Notes under the pieces: generated by a model | What the model saw: only the letters and a program-made list of their open reading frames with translations | Database searches by the model: none | Told to the model about the DNA's origin: nothing | Shown: in pieces, positions 36,161 through 45,553 of the stretch | How positions within the stretch are numbered: the stretch's first letter is position 1 | Layout: every line of letters begins with the position of its first letter | NCBI GenBank assembly: GCA_020846745.1 | Contig: JADLDI010000043.1 | Location: 1 to 64,000, forward strand | From: Bryobacterales bacterium | GTDB taxonomy: Bacteria; Acidobacteriota; Terriglobia; Bryobacterales; Bryobacteraceae | Direction of reading: 5' to 3' | DNA: 64,000 nt | Translations under genes and position numbers: made by a program

Positions 36161-36660
36161 TGCCCGAACCCAAGCCCGTCAGCGCATCCGCCTCCCAGTA
36201 CACCGCCTGGGCCCAACCCAACGACGCCAATGCCCTCGGCACCCTCTTTGGCGGCAGGCTCATGCAGTGGGTCGACCTTGCTGCCGCCCTCGCCGCCGCA
36301 CGCCACGCCCGCTGCACCGTGGTTACCGCCTCCGTCGACTCCATGACCTTCCTCCGCCCCATCCGCATCGGCCAACTCGTCATCCTCCGCAGTTCCGTCA
36401 ATCGTGTATTCCGCACGTCGATGGAAGTCGGCGTAAAGGTCTATGTCGAAGACTTACACTCCGGCGATCGCGCCCACGTCTCCTCCGCTTACCTCACGTT
36501 TGTTGCCGTTAGCCCGGAAGGCCAACGCGTTCAACTCCCGCCCGTCCTGCCCGAAACCGAAGCGGAGAAACGCCGCTTCGCTGCCGCCGGCCACCGCCGC
36601 GAGTACCGCCTCCAATTACGTACACGCGAGTTAGAACACGAAAAGCAAACCAATTCCTAA
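36157..36660 (+). CDS. Acyl-CoA thioesterase (YciA-like hotdog protein)
   Basis: A 167-aa hotdog-fold protein: AWAQPNDANALGTLFGGRLMQWVDLAAALAAARHA near residue 18 is the typical YciA/Acot motif with the catalytic Asn/Asp region, followed by ASVDSMTFLRPIRIGQLVILRSSVNRVFRTSMEVGVKVYVED. The C-terminal extension is basic/acidic and unlike the core. It hydrolyses acyl-CoA to acid and CoA in the cytoplasm. Its operon partners are exported proteins, so the joint transcription may be only positional. The stop is one base before the convergent GNAT gene's end. Confidence 0.93.
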   Translation: MMPEPKPVSASASQYTAWAQPNDANALGTLFGGRLMQWVDLAAALAAARHARCTVVTASVDSMTFLRPIRIGQLVILRSSVNRVFRTSMEVGVKVYVEDLHSGDRAHVSSAYLTFVAVSPEGQRVQLPPVLPETEAEKRRFAAAGHRREYRLQLRTRELEHEKQTNS

Positions 36661-36661
36661 C

Positions 36662-37396
36662 TCATCGCCGAACGGCGCTACCTTCGGCATATGCGCAGTG
36701 CCGCACAAAACCCAGCCGCTCATAAACCCGTACCGCAGCCGCGTTCTGTTGGACGACATTCAACACCACCGTTTCAATCCCACCTCCCACTAACTCCCGT
36801 GCAACCGCGGACGTCACCGCTCCAGCCAGTCCCCGGCCGCGAGAGCCGCGATGGGTATAGACGTTCCCGATTGCTGCCGCACGTTCCTCACGAACCACCA
36901 TGTGTGTGCCCGCCACGGCCACCAGCGCATCGCCTTCCCACACTCCGTAGAACACGCCGCTGCCCACCATCGCCGGAAAGAAGAAATCGGGCGACTCTCC
37001 AACTTCCGCGCCATCCGCATACAGCCGCTCAATCGCCCCGGCATCGCCCGCGCCAAGCCTGGCCACCGCAATCGAAGGCGCTGGTGGCTCACGCCGCAGC
37101 ACCATCCGCCACATCGCCTTCTCGCGAACCACATACCGTCGCCGCAACTCAGCCAGCGCCGGTTCCTGCAATTGCAGGCTTACCTCGCGATCCTCAACCC
37201 CCGCCATCAACCGCGCCGCCGCTTCCCCGTCACCGCTCGCAAACAGGATCGGCAAGCTGTACTCGCGATGCAGCAGCACAAGCGATTCGCCGCCCACCCG
37301 CCACTCGGCATGCTGAGCATGCGGCGGATACAAATCGCCTAGCGCGTACGTGCACCATGCAGGGTCGCGCCGTAACAGTTCCCGAACCCGGTCCAC
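36662..37396 (-). CDS. GNAT-family N-acetyltransferase
   Basis: A 244-aa protein; the start is GTG 37396, directly after the thiolase TAA. The C-terminal half carries the GNAT core: AAAIGNVYTHRGSRGRGLAGAVTSAVARELVGG (acetyl-CoA pyrophosphate loop, Q/RxxGxG/A type) and TVVLNVVQQNAAAVRVYERLGFVRHCAYAE. The N-terminal half (YALGDLYPPHAQHAEWRV) resembles the FR47-like/double-domain GNAT proteins. Acceptor unknown. It is the last gene of the six-gene phosphoketolase operon. Confidence 0.88.
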   Translation of the reverse strand: MDRVRELLRRDPAWCTYALGDLYPPHAQHAEWRVGGESLVLLHREYSLPILFASGDGEAAARLMAGVEDREVSLQLQEPALAELRRRYVVREKAMWRMVLRREPPAPSIAVARLGAGDAGAIERLYADGAEVGESPDFFFPAMVGSGVFYGVWEGDALVAVAGTHMVVREERAAAIGNVYTHRGSRGRGLAGAVTSAVARELVGGGIETVVLNVVQQNAAAVRVYERLGFVRHCAYAEGSAVRR

Positions 37397-38602
37397 TTAC
37401 ACCGCCGGCTTCAGTACCGTGCACACACTCGCGCACAACGGCCCGCCAATGTTAAACGTCGCCGCCGCCCGTGCGTTCTCCACCTGCAACGGCTCCGGCG
37501 CCTTCCCCAACAACTGCTGCGCGCTCCAGCCGATCATCGCGATGCCCGTCGCGCCGACAGGATGACCCTTCGCGATCAAACCGCCCGATGTATTGATGCC
37601 GCACTCGCCGTCCGCAGCAGCCTTGCCGTCCGCCCAGTACCGTGCGCCTTCGCCCACACCCGCCTTGCCGATCACTTCCGTCCCGATCGCGCCCATCACT
37701 GAGAAGCAATCGTGTACCTCGGCAACGTTCACATCCGCCGGCAGCAGTCCCGCCATCTCATACGCCTGCCGCATGGCCCTGTAAGCGCCCTTAGGCCGCA
37801 ACACGTCGCGGCCGCCCTTCTTCAGCGGATCCACTGCCTGCCCGAAGCCCGCCAGTTCCACGCAATCTTCCTTCGCCACTCCCAGCTTCGACAGGCCTTC
37901 TTCCGTTGCCAGGATCAACCCGGCATATCCGTCCGTTATCTGCGAGCAATCGTAAGTCTTCAGCGGCAGCCCGTCCACCACATACCGGTTAAGCCCCTCG
38001 ATCTTAGTAACGTCTTCCGCACTTACCTGCACCTTCTGCATTTGCGCGCACGAGTTATGCTTGGCGTTAGCGTATTCCTGCGCGACAATTTTCGCGAAAT
38101 CCGCTTCCTTGGCCCCATGCTCCCGCATATACTCCTGCATCACTTCGGCAAACAAGTGCGGAAACACGAACACCTTGCCTTCGCGCTCGTCGGGATAGGA
38201 AAAATAGCCGAGCACCTTGCCGATCAGCTTGCCGTCCATCTTGCCTTCGGCGTCTCGCATCTTCTCGTAGCCAACCGCGATACCAGTATCGGCCAGCCCG
38301 GCCAATAACTTATGTGCCACCGATAACACCGCCTGCCCGCCCGACGCGCACGCGTTCTCCACGGCTTCCATCGGCTTGCTTTCGAGCCCCGGCACCTGCG
38401 CCATCAAACCCGCCAGCAGGCCCTGTTCGTTCAGCGTGAAGTTACACGCCGCGCCAATGCTGCCGCATTCCATCGCTTCAGCCGGCACGTCGATCTCGCG
38501 GCACGTCCCTTCCACGGCATTCCTGACAATCGCCGGAACCGTCATGTTCATCAGCTTCCCAAACCGCGATTGATGATATGCCGCTATGTACAACTTCTTC
38601 AT
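37397..38602 (-). CDS. Thiolase-family acyltransferase (SCP2-thiolase-like)
   Basis: A 401-aa thiolase. ENACASGGQAVLSV near residue 82 contains the acyl-accepting Cys; VAEVHDCFSVMGAIGTE near residue 292 has the HDCF motif of SCP2-type thiolases; GGLIAKGHPVGATGIAMIGW near residue 346 has the catalytic His. SCP2-like thiolases lack the second active-site Cys of classic thiolases, and here the C-terminal motif is FNIGGPLCASVCTVL, not CGGGQG. It may cleave or form branched or long 3-ketoacyl-CoA. It sits between the FabG-like SDR and the GNAT gene. Confidence 0.9.
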   Translation of the reverse strand: MKKLYIAAYHQSRFGKLMNMTVPAIVRNAVEGTCREIDVPAEAMECGSIGAACNFTLNEQGLLAGLMAQVPGLESKPMEAVENACASGGQAVLSVAHKLLAGLADTGIAVGYEKMRDAEGKMDGKLIGKVLGYFSYPDEREGKVFVFPHLFAEVMQEYMREHGAKEADFAKIVAQEYANAKHNSCAQMQKVQVSAEDVTKIEGLNRYVVDGLPLKTYDCSQITDGYAGLILATEEGLSKLGVAKEDCVELAGFGQAVDPLKKGGRDVLRPKGAYRAMRQAYEMAGLLPADVNVAEVHDCFSVMGAIGTEVIGKAGVGEGARYWADGKAAADGECGINTSGGLIAKGHPVGATGIAMIGWSAQQLLGKAPEPLQVENARAAATFNIGGPLCASVCTVLKPAV

Positions 38603-38617
38603 AAGGCCTCCTCTGTC

Positions 38618-39394
38618 TTAGGTTCCCGTTACGATTCCGCCGTCTACGGAAAGCACCGTGCCCGTAACAAACGTCGCCGCGTCCGATGCCAGCCATACAT
38701 AAGCGTTCGCGATATCCGCGGGCTCGCCCAACCGTCCGATCGGTGTGCGCGCCCTCATCGTATCCAGCGCCTTCGCCGGCATCCCTTTCACCATATCGGT
38801 CGCGATAAATCCCGGCGCTACCGCGTTCACGCGGATGTTGTACCGCCCCAACTCGCGCGCCCACACACGCGTCATCCCGATCACGCCCGCCTTCGACGCG
38901 ACATAGTTCGTTTGCCCGAAATTCCCGTACAACCCGACAACGGACGAAGCGTTCAGCACCGCCCCGCCGCCGTTCCTGATCATGTGCGGAGCCACCGCGC
39001 GCGTACACACAAACACGCCGCGCAGATTGACGTCGATCACACTGTCGAACACCTCGTCCGTCATCGTGCCGAGCAGTTCGCCGTCCTTCACCTTCACCAG
39101 TTGCCCATCCCGCAATACGCCCGCGTTGTTCACCAACACCCACGGTGCGCCCAATTTCGCCACCACCTCGTCCACCGCCGCCTGCACCGCTTCGGCGTCC
39201 GTCACGTCCACCTGCTGCGCGATTCCCTGGCCGCCCGCCGCCTCCATCTCCGTCACCAGCGTCGCGTCCGTCTTCACATCCCACGCCGCCACCTTCGCGC
39301 CTTCGGCCGCGAACCGCAGCGATGTCGCCCGGCCGATGCCGGCGGCGCCGCCGGTCACAATCACCACCCGTCCCTGTAAACCCGTCTCGATCAT
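38618..39394 (-). CDS. fabG: Short-chain dehydrogenase (FabG-like 3-oxoacyl reductase)
   Basis: SDR of 258 aa. The cofactor motif is VVIVTGGAAGIGRATSLRFA near residue 12, NNAG at VLVNNAGVLRDGQLV, the active site is Ser in LNASSVVGLYGNFGQ and YVASKAG (Tyr-x-x-x-Lys), and the end motif is ASDAATFVTGTVLSVDGG. Such proteins reduce 3-oxoacyl-ACP/CoA or related hydroxy compounds with NADPH. Next to a thiolase the CoA thioester role (acetoacetyl-CoA-like reductase) is attractive but not shown. It is not in a fatty-acid synthesis cluster, so the fabG symbol is family-level only. Confidence 0.9.
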   Translation of the reverse strand: MIETGLQGRVVIVTGGAAGIGRATSLRFAAEGAKVAAWDVKTDATLVTEMEAAGGQGIAQQVDVTDAEAVQAAVDEVVAKLGAPWVLVNNAGVLRDGQLVKVKDGELLGTMTDEVFDSVIDVNLRGVFVCTRAVAPHMIRNGGGAVLNASSVVGLYGNFGQTNYVASKAGVIGMTRVWARELGRYNIRVNAVAPGFIATDMVKGMPAKALDTMRARTPIGRLGEPADIANAYVWLASDAATFVTGTVLSVDGGIVTGT

Positions 39395-39397
39395 TTA

Positions 39398-40498
39398 CTA
39401 TGCACCCGCAGCTATTATCGCGTGACACTTGCGCGCGATGGCCCACTCTTCCCTCGTCCGCACAACCAACACGCGCACCGCTGCGCCGTCTGCCGATACA
39501 TCAGCGTCGTCCTTAGCGGAATCGTTCCTCTCTGCGTCGATCGCCACGCCCGCGAACCGGAACCGCTCACACGCTCCCGCACGCACCGCGGCTGCATTCT
39601 CGCCAATTCCGCCGGTAAACACGATCGCATCCGCACCGCCCGCGGACGCAAGCATGCCGCCCAGTTCTCGCGCTAACCGGTGGACATACATATCCCATGC
39701 GAGTTGTGCCCGCGAATCGCCCTCCGCCCGCGCCGCCTCAACCGTCCGCATATTCCCCGCCAGCCCCGAAATCCCCGCTACCCCCGATTCTTTGTTCAGA
39801 ATCCGGTCCAGTTCTTCCGCCCCGTAACCGCAATTCCGCATCAGGTGGATCAGAATGCCCGGGTCCACTGATCCGCTCCGCGTCCCCATCATCAGCCCTT
39901 CGAGCGGCGTAAACCCCATCGTCGTATCGACGCTGCGCCCCTGCCGTACCGCCGCCAGCGACGATCCACCGCCCAGGTGGCATGTTACCAACCGTAACTC
40001 CTCGATTCGACGGCCAAGTAACTCCGCCGCCCGGCCCGCCACATACTCGTGACTTATCCCATGAAACCCAAACCGCCGGATGCCCTGCTCCCACCACGAA
40101 TACGGCCCCGGATACGCCGCCGCATACTTCGGCATCGCCGAGTGGAACTCCGTATCGAACACCGCAACTTGCGGCAGCCCTGAACCGGACCTGCTTTCCA
40201 CCGCCTCAATCGTCTGTAACTCCGTCCGGTTATGTTCGGGAGCTAACTCCGCCGTCCGCCGGATCTCCCGCTTTACCTCGTCGGTCACAACCACCGGCCG
40301 CAGAAATCGGCCGCCCTGCACCACGCGATGCCCAACGCAATCCACTGGACCGGCTCTCTCCAGCAGCTCCCCCACCGCTTCCTGCTCGACGTTCTCTCGC
40401 CACACCGCTTCCGGGGCCTTCAACGGAGCGCCCGCGCCCACCTCATACAGCGCGGCTTTCAGACTGCTCGACCCCGCATTAAACACAAGGGTCCGCAT
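39398..40498 (-). CDS. ackA: Acetate kinase
   Basis: AckA interconverts acetyl-phosphate + ADP with acetate + ATP. ATG 40498 (MRTLVFNAGSSSLKAALY) is preferred over 40522, since it begins at the conserved N-terminus and avoids overlap with the phosphoketolase gene. Other signatures: FGFHGISHEYVAGRAAELLG, RLVTCHLGGGSSLAAVRQGRSVDTTMGFTPLEGLMMGTRSGSVDPG and IVFTGGIGENAAAVRAGACERF. At 366 aa it is somewhat shorter than typical (about 400 aa), with the active-site motifs intact. It lies 11 bases after phosphoketolase, forming the classical xfp-ackA pair. Confidence 0.95.
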   Translation of the reverse strand: MRTLVFNAGSSSLKAALYEVGAGAPLKAPEAVWRENVEQEAVGELLERAGPVDCVGHRVVQGGRFLRPVVVTDEVKREIRRTAELAPEHNRTELQTIEAVESRSGSGLPQVAVFDTEFHSAMPKYAAAYPGPYSWWEQGIRRFGFHGISHEYVAGRAAELLGRRIEELRLVTCHLGGGSSLAAVRQGRSVDTTMGFTPLEGLMMGTRSGSVDPGILIHLMRNCGYGAEELDRILNKESGVAGISGLAGNMRTVEAARAEGDSRAQLAWDMYVHRLARELGGMLASAGGADAIVFTGGIGENAAAVRAGACERFRFAGVAIDAERNDSAKDDADVSADGAAVRVLVVRTREEWAIARKCHAIIAAGA

Positions 40499-40509
40499 CG
40501 GTCGCGGTC

Positions 40510-42900
40510 CTAACTGCGCCACTGCCAGTCGCGGATCTCCGGCATATCTTCGCCGTGCTCCACAATGTACTGCTTGTGTGCAATCAGTAAGTCGCGCAGC
40601 GCCTGTTTCTGATGTGCCGCCACCCTCTGCAACCCCGGTACACGGTCAATCACATCAATGGCCAGGTGGAACCGGTCCAGGTCGTTCAACACGGTCATGT
40701 CGAACGGCGTCGTAGTCGTGCCTTCTTCCTTGTAACCGCGCACATGCATGTTATCGTGATTGCGCCGCCGGTAAGTTAGGCGGTGAATCAGCCACGGATA
40801 GCCGTGAAACGCAAATACAATCGGCTTATCCACCGTGAACAGCGAATCGAAATCGCGATCCGACAACCCGTGCGGATGCTCGCTTGCCGGCTGTAGCGTC
40901 ATCAGATCCACCACGTTCACCACGCGAATCTTCAGTTGCGGCAGGTTCTGTCTCAGCCACAGCACCGCCGCCAGCGTCTCAAGCGTCGGCACGTCGCCGC
41001 AGCAAGCCATCACCACGTCCGGCTCGCCGCCCTGATCGTTACTGGCCCAGCCCCAAATCCCGATCCCTGCCGTGCAATGCTTCATCGCCGAATCCATGTC
41101 CAGCCATTGCAAAGCCGGCTGCTTGCCCGCCACGATCACATTCACATAGTCGCGGCTGCGCATACAATGGTCCGCCACCGATAACAGGCAATTCGCATCC
41201 GGAGGCAAATACACCCGCACGATATCGGCTTTCTTATTTACTACGTGATCGATGAAGCCCGGATCCTGATGGCTGAACCCATTGTGATCCTGGCGCCACA
41301 CGTGCGACGTCAGCAGGTAATTCAACGACGCAATCGGTCGCCGCCACGGTATCTCGCGGCACACCTTCAGCCACTTCGCATGTTGGTTGAACATCGAATC
41401 GATGATGTGGATGAACGCCTCGTAGCACGAAAAGAACCCGTGCCGCCCCGTCAGCAGGTAGCCTTCCAGCCACCCCTGGCACATGTGCTCGCTCAGCACT
41501 TCCATCACCCTGCCGTCCGTCGCGATGTTCACGTCCGTCGACATGATCTCTTCCATCGACGTCCGGCCGGTCACATCAAACAGTGCGCCCAACCGGTTCG
41601 ATGCCGTCTCATCCGGGCCAAACACCCGGAAGTTGCGCGCGTTCATGTTGCGCTTCATCACATCGCGTAGAAACCCGCCCAACACGCGTGTCGCCTCGGC
41701 TTTCTGTTGCCCCGGCTGCTCGAACTTCACCGCGTAATCCCGAAAATCCGGCATTCGCAATTCCTTCAGCAACAGCCCGCCGTTTGCGTGCGGATTCGCC
41801 CCCATCCGGCGAGTGCCTTTCGGTGCTAACTCCGCTAGTTCCCGCACTAATCGGCCGCTCTCATCGAATAACTCATTGGGCCGGTAACTCTGCATCCATT
41901 GTTCGAGAATCCGTAAGTGGTCCGGCTTCGACCGGAACTCCTCCATCGGCACCTGGTGCGCTCGGAACGTACCCTCTATCTTCACCCCGTCGACTTCTTT
42001 GGGTCCGGTCCATCCTTTCGGCGAACGCAGCACGATCATCGGCCACACCGGCCGCCCCTGTACGCCTCCATTGCGCGCCGCGTCCCGAATCGACTGGATC
42101 TCCGCGATCGCCGAATCCATCACCGATGCCATTTGCTGGTGCATCGACATCGGCTCGTCGCCTTCGACATAGTAAGGTTTGTAACCGTAGCCCACCAGCA
42201 GGCTCTCCAACTCATTTCGTGGCATCCGCGCCAGCATTGTCGGCCCCGCGATCTTGTATCCGTTCAAGTGCAGCACCGGTAGCACCGCCCCGTCCCCCAC
42301 AGGGCTCAGAAACTTATTCGAGTGCCAACTCGTGGCCAGCGGACCCGTCTCCGCCTCCCCATCCCCCACCACGCAGCACACTATCAAATCGGGATTATCG
42401 AACGCCGCTCCATAGGCGTGCAGTAGGGAATACCCCAGTTCTCCGCCTTCATGAATCGAACCCGGCGTCTCCGGCGCAACATGGCTCGGAATTCCCCCAG
42501 GAAAGGAAAACTGCTTAAATAACTCCCTCATCCCCTCCGCGTCCTGCGGGACATTCGGGTAGATCTCGCTATAAGTTCCTTCCAGGTACGTATTCGCCAC
42601 CAGTCCCGGACCGCCATGTCCCGGACCAGTGATATAAATCATATCCAAGTCGTACTTAGTAATTACCCGGTTGCAATGGACATAAATGAAGTTCAAACCA
42701 GGCGTTGTCCCCCAATGGCCCAGCAGCCTCGGCTTGATATCTTCCAGCTTCAGCGGTTCGCGCAGAAGTGGATTGTTGTACAGGTAGATCTGCCCGACCG
42801 ATAAGTAATTCGCCGCACGCCAATAAGCGTCGATCTTCTGTAACTCGCCCAGTGTCAAAGCTTCCCGGCTGGCCGTTTGCCGGCTGTCAACTTCCATCAT
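40510..42900 (-). CDS. xfp: Phosphoketolase (xylulose-5-P/fructose-6-P)
   Basis: Thiamine-diphosphate enzyme that cleaves xylulose-5-phosphate or fructose-6-phosphate to acetyl-phosphate. 796 aa, normal length. Signatures: [19 protein letters not shown] near residue 33, [76 protein letters not shown] and [21 protein letters not shown], which is the TPP/Mg motif. The start ATG 42900 has GGAGG eight bases upstream. With AckA it turns sugar phosphates into acetate and ATP without decarboxylation. Confidence 0.97.
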   Translation of the reverse strand: MMEVDSRQTASREALTLGELQKIDAYWRAANYLSVGQIYLYNNPLLREPLKLEDIKPRLLGHWGTTPGLNFIYVHCNRVITKYDLDMIYITGPGHGGPGLVANTYLEGTYSEIYPNVPQDAEGMRELFKQFSFPGGIPSHVAPETPGSIHEGGELGYSLLHAYGAAFDNPDLIVCCVVGDGEAETGPLATSWHSNKFLSPVGDGAVLPVLHLNGYKIAGPTMLARMPRNELESLLVGYGYKPYYVEGDEPMSMHQQMASVMDSAIAEIQSIRDAARNGGVQGRPVWPMIVLRSPKGWTGPKEVDGVKIEGTFRAHQVPMEEFRSKPDHLRILEQWMQSYRPNELFDESGRLVRELAELAPKGTRRMGANPHANGGLLLKELRMPDFRDYAVKFEQPGQQKAEATRVLGGFLRDVMKRNMNARNFRVFGPDETASNRLGALFDVTGRTSMEEIMSTDVNIATDGRVMEVLSEHMCQGWLEGYLLTGRHGFFSCYEAFIHIIDSMFNQHAKWLKVCREIPWRRPIASLNYLLTSHVWRQDHNGFSHQDPGFIDHVVNKKADIVRVYLPPDANCLLSVADHCMRSRDYVNVIVAGKQPALQWLDMDSAMKHCTAGIGIWGWASNDQGGEPDVVMACCGDVPTLETLAAVLWLRQNLPQLKIRVVNVVDLMTLQPASEHPHGLSDRDFDSLFTVDKPIVFAFHGYPWLIHRLTYRRRNHDNMHVRGYKEEGTTTTPFDMTVLNDLDRFHLAIDVIDRVPGLQRVAAHQKQALRDLLIAHKQYIVEHGEDMPEIRDWQWRS

Positions 42901-42918
42901 TGCCGTCCTCCGTACCGA

Positions 42919-43389
42919 TTACTTAGGTAGTTGTCCCGCAATCCACCGCAGCCCGCGATGGACCGAATGGAACCAGGCCCGATTCGGCAGATACATAAAC
43001 GGGCACTCTCCGGCGATGACATGCATGCCGTGTGCCGCCGCCCATCTCACTGCTTCTTCGGATACCGCCCCCTGCCCGCCCCCTCGATACAGCCAGACCT
43101 CATTCACCCCGGCTGTATGACAATCCTGAACCACCTCGAGCGATTGCGCCGCCGCCGTTATCACCAGCGCGCCTTCCGGTTTCGGTTCGATCGCCTGCAC
43201 CCGCCCATGGCAGCGTACGCCGTCGATCTCTTCCGCCTGCGGATTCACCGGAATAACCTCGTATCCGCGCGCGCGAAACTCGCGGGCCAGCGCCCGGCTG
43301 AAGTGTCGCGCATCCCGCGACAGTCCCGGCATCGCGATCCGCCGCAACGCCAAAAACCGGTCGATGTCGCCCATCGTGTGATCGGGCAT
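42919..43389 (-). CDS. CoA-binding domain protein (YccU-like)
   Basis: Small Rossmann-like CoA-binding protein. I chose ATG 43389 (MPDHTMGDIDRFLALRRIAMPGLSRD); ATG 43374 is also possible. Motifs: FLALRRIAMPGLSRDARHFSRALAREFRARGYEVIPVNPQAEEIDGVRCH and a later GVNEVWLYRGGGQGAVSEEAVRWAA and GMHVIAGECPFMYL, as in the COG1832/YccU-like family. These bind CoA and may regulate acyl-CoA or acetate metabolism. It lies 18 bases upstream of phosphoketolase, so a role in sensing acyl-CoA/acetyl-P flow is plausible. Confidence 0.85.
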   Translation of the reverse strand: MPDHTMGDIDRFLALRRIAMPGLSRDARHFSRALAREFRARGYEVIPVNPQAEEIDGVRCHGRVQAIEPKPEGALVITAAAQSLEVVQDCHTAGVNEVWLYRGGGQGAVSEEAVRWAAAHGMHVIAGECPFMYLPNRAWFHSVHRGLRWIAGQLPK

Positions 43390-43609
43390 CGGTTCTACCT
43401 GCTTTCCCCACCCTAGCACCATCGGATACGCTTATCCAGGGCCTCCCAATGCCAAACCAGCCGCGTCGCCGCCGCCTTCTCTCCGCCTTCGCCGCTACCC
43501 CGTTCGACGCGCTCCGGGCTTCGGAATCAAGGCAGACGAGAAAGCCCTGCGCGCCCACGCCGTGTAACTCGAACATGATAAGGTATAGGCAAACCTCCCG
43601 GAGGTAGTT

Positions 43610-44536
43610 ATGCTCCGTCTCTGCCTTTCGCTTTTGTTTCTTATTCCCGTCTGGGCGACGGATCCGGTAATCTTCGGCCGCACATACGGGCATATTCCCA
43701 TCCCGGCTTACGACAAAGGCCACCTTCTCTTCCTCACAGAACAGAAAGCGTTCGAAGTCTGGCGACCCAATGGTTACGAGCGTTTCCTCGCCACCGTCGA
43801 CAATCTACACGGCGCCGGCGCCATGAGCGCTGCCGTCGACTCGAAGGGCAGATTGGCCGTCAGCTTCGCATACCTTGGGCCCAACGGCTTCGGCGCCGGT
43901 ATCGCCTACTTCGATAACACCGGCCGGCAGACCGCGCTCATCGACACCGGCAAGTACCTGCCAGCCCACGTCACTTACGACCATACCGGCGCCCTCTGGA
44001 CATTCGGCTGGATGCGCGGTGATAGCGGCGACGGCCGCGAGGCCGAAGAGTACATGCTGTTCCGGAAGTATGTCGACGGCAAAGAGACCGGCCGCTATAT
44101 CTCGCGCTCGCTGTTTCCCAAAGGACTCGCTCCCGGCGCCGGGCAACATGGCGGCTGGCGGCTACGTGCCGCCGCTGACCGCATCGGGGCCTTCGCCTTC
44201 GTCGGCCAATCCTCCGCCACCCAGCGTTGGATCGAAATCAACCTCGACGGCCAACTCCTCGGCCAATACTCCACCGACGACGACTTCGGTGGCGGCACTG
44301 CCTTCACCGGCGACGCCCAACTCTATCGCCGCATCTACGCGAAACCTACGAAAGCGTCCCACCTCCAGCGGCTTGATCACACATCCGGAACCTGGCAAAC
44401 CGTCGATACCCAGGCCCATGACGCCATCCTGCTGGGCGCCGAAGGCAAGCAACTCGTCTATGGCGAAGCTCAAGGTCCCATTCGACTGCAGTGGATCGAT
44501 CAACCCTCATCTGGCCCGCTCCATCAAGTAAAATAG
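43610..44536 (+). CDS. Secreted protein of unknown function
   Basis: A 308-aa protein with a clear signal peptide (MLRLCLSLLFLIPVWA) and a good ribosome binding site (CGGAGG). The rest is rich in beta-strand patterns such as GRLAVSFAYLG, GAGIAYFDNTGRQTALID, YDHTGALWTFGWM and WIEINLDGQLLGQYSTDDD, which suggests a beta-propeller or beta-helix of about six repeats of 45-50 residues. I recognise no named family. A plausible terminator follows inside the end of the next, convergent gene. Confidence 0.75.
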   Translation: MLRLCLSLLFLIPVWATDPVIFGRTYGHIPIPAYDKGHLLFLTEQKAFEVWRPNGYERFLATVDNLHGAGAMSAAVDSKGRLAVSFAYLGPNGFGAGIAYFDNTGRQTALIDTGKYLPAHVTYDHTGALWTFGWMRGDSGDGREAEEYMLFRKYVDGKETGRYISRSLFPKGLAPGAGQHGGWRLRAAADRIGAFAFVGQSSATQRWIEINLDGQLLGQYSTDDDFGGGTAFTGDAQLYRRIYAKPTKASHLQRLDHTSGTWQTVDTQAHDAILLGAEGKQLVYGEAQGPIRLQWIDQPSSGPLHQVK

Positions 44537-44572
44537 CCTGAACCTCATCCGAAAACGCTCTTGACGGCAAAC

Positions 44573-45553
44573 CTAAAATCCAGCCTTCTTCGCCTTGCGG
44601 GAAGGCTTTTCTATTTGCGCGAGCAACTGCCGCCACTGCCGCCGCTCTTCCGCCGGTGTCAACCGCCGCGCTACCTCCGCTACACCCTCCCGTAACTTCC
44701 GGTAAAACGCTTCGTCCGTCTCGGCACGCTGCAACTGGTGCGCCAGATCTTCCGCGGACCGCGCCGAGAAAAAACCCAAATACGACTCACCCAGCACCCC
44801 GATATTCCCCGCCACCCGCGACGCCACAATCGGCACCTGGTCCACCGCCGCTTCCGAAATCGCGTTCGCTCCGTCGTCGATTCGCGCCGTATTCACAAGC
44901 AAACTGCTCGACGCAAGGCGTTTCCGCAAATCGCGATGAGCAACCTCCCCGCTCCAGTGATACCGGCCGTTCTCGAGCGTTTCCCGCCTCACCTGCTCAT
45001 GAATCTGCCCATCGATCGCCGCCCCGTAGTGCTCAATCCGAATCCGCGAACTCGTCGGCAGCAGCCGCGCTGCCTCGGCAATCAACAGCGGTTGCTTGTG
45101 ATCGCGAAGGTTTGCTACGGCGATCACGGAAAAACAGTCCCGTCGCGGCAGCACCTGTGCCTTCAACCGCACGGCAGATTGAAAGATCACGCTCACCTTG
45201 TGGCGCACCGGGCGTGGCAGCAGGTCCACCGTCGCCGCCTGAAACGTCACAATCCGCGTCGCCAACTCGATTGAGGCATTCACGGCCGGCTGCCTGGCCA
45301 TAACTTCCAGGTCCGGCCCGGTGATCGCGACAACCACCGCACGCTGCGGAGCCGCCCGATATGACTGGTGAACCTCCGCCGCGCACGCGGCCGCCCCTAT
45401 TGCTACCAAAACATCGCAAGCAGTATCTTCCCCAGGCTCACCCAGAGTTACCTCGTGATGAAGCGCGTAGAAGATTTCGGCCCAACGTTTGGCCGTAACC
45501 ACATCCCCCGACGACGCGAGAGAAGAGTCTGGAACCACAAGCCGGATTTTCAT
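44573..45553 (-). CDS. senB: SenB-like glycosyltransferase (selenosugar synthase family)
   Basis: A 326-aa GT-B-type protein with the N-terminus KIRLVVPDSSLASSGDVVTAKRWAEIFYALHHEV, the pattern of TIGR04348 proteins, recently identified as SenB, which joins selenophosphate to a UDP-sugar in selenoneine synthesis. Other family-like parts: AITGPDLEVMARQPAVN, KVSVIFQSAV, VIAVANLRDHKQPLLIAEAARLLP, RIRIEHYGAAIDG, RYHWSGEVAHRDLRKRLASSSLLVNTARIDDGANAISEA and GESYLGFFS. No SenA or SelD/SenC gene is nearby. It overlaps the penicillin acylase stop (ATGA), so it is cotranscribed with an acylase. A different sugar acceptor is possible. Confidence 0.75.
   Translation of the reverse strand: MKIRLVVPDSSLASSGDVVTAKRWAEIFYALHHEVTLGEPGEDTACDVLVAIGAAACAAEVHQSYRAAPQRAVVVAITGPDLEVMARQPAVNASIELATRIVTFQAATVDLLPRPVRHKVSVIFQSAVRLKAQVLPRRDCFSVIAVANLRDHKQPLLIAEAARLLPTSSRIRIEHYGAAIDGQIHEQVRRETLENGRYHWSGEVAHRDLRKRLASSSLLVNTARIDDGANAISEAAVDQVPIVASRVAGNIGVLGESYLGFFSARSAEDLAHQLQRAETDEAFYRKLREGVAEVARRLTPAEERRQWRQLLAQIEKPSRKAKKAGF
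44582..44612 (+). terminator. Possible terminator of the secreted protein gene
   Basis: AGCCTTC (44582-44588) and GAAGGCT (44601-44607) form a 7-bp stem, followed by TTTCT on the + strand. It lies within the 3' end of the convergent senB-like gene, so it may also simply be coding sequence. Confidence 0.4.

Noticed and set aside
38478-39446. 322-aa minus-strand ORF overlapping the SDR gene
   Set aside because: Gly/Arg-rich frame-shifted shadow of the SDR gene, which has full motifs in its own frame.
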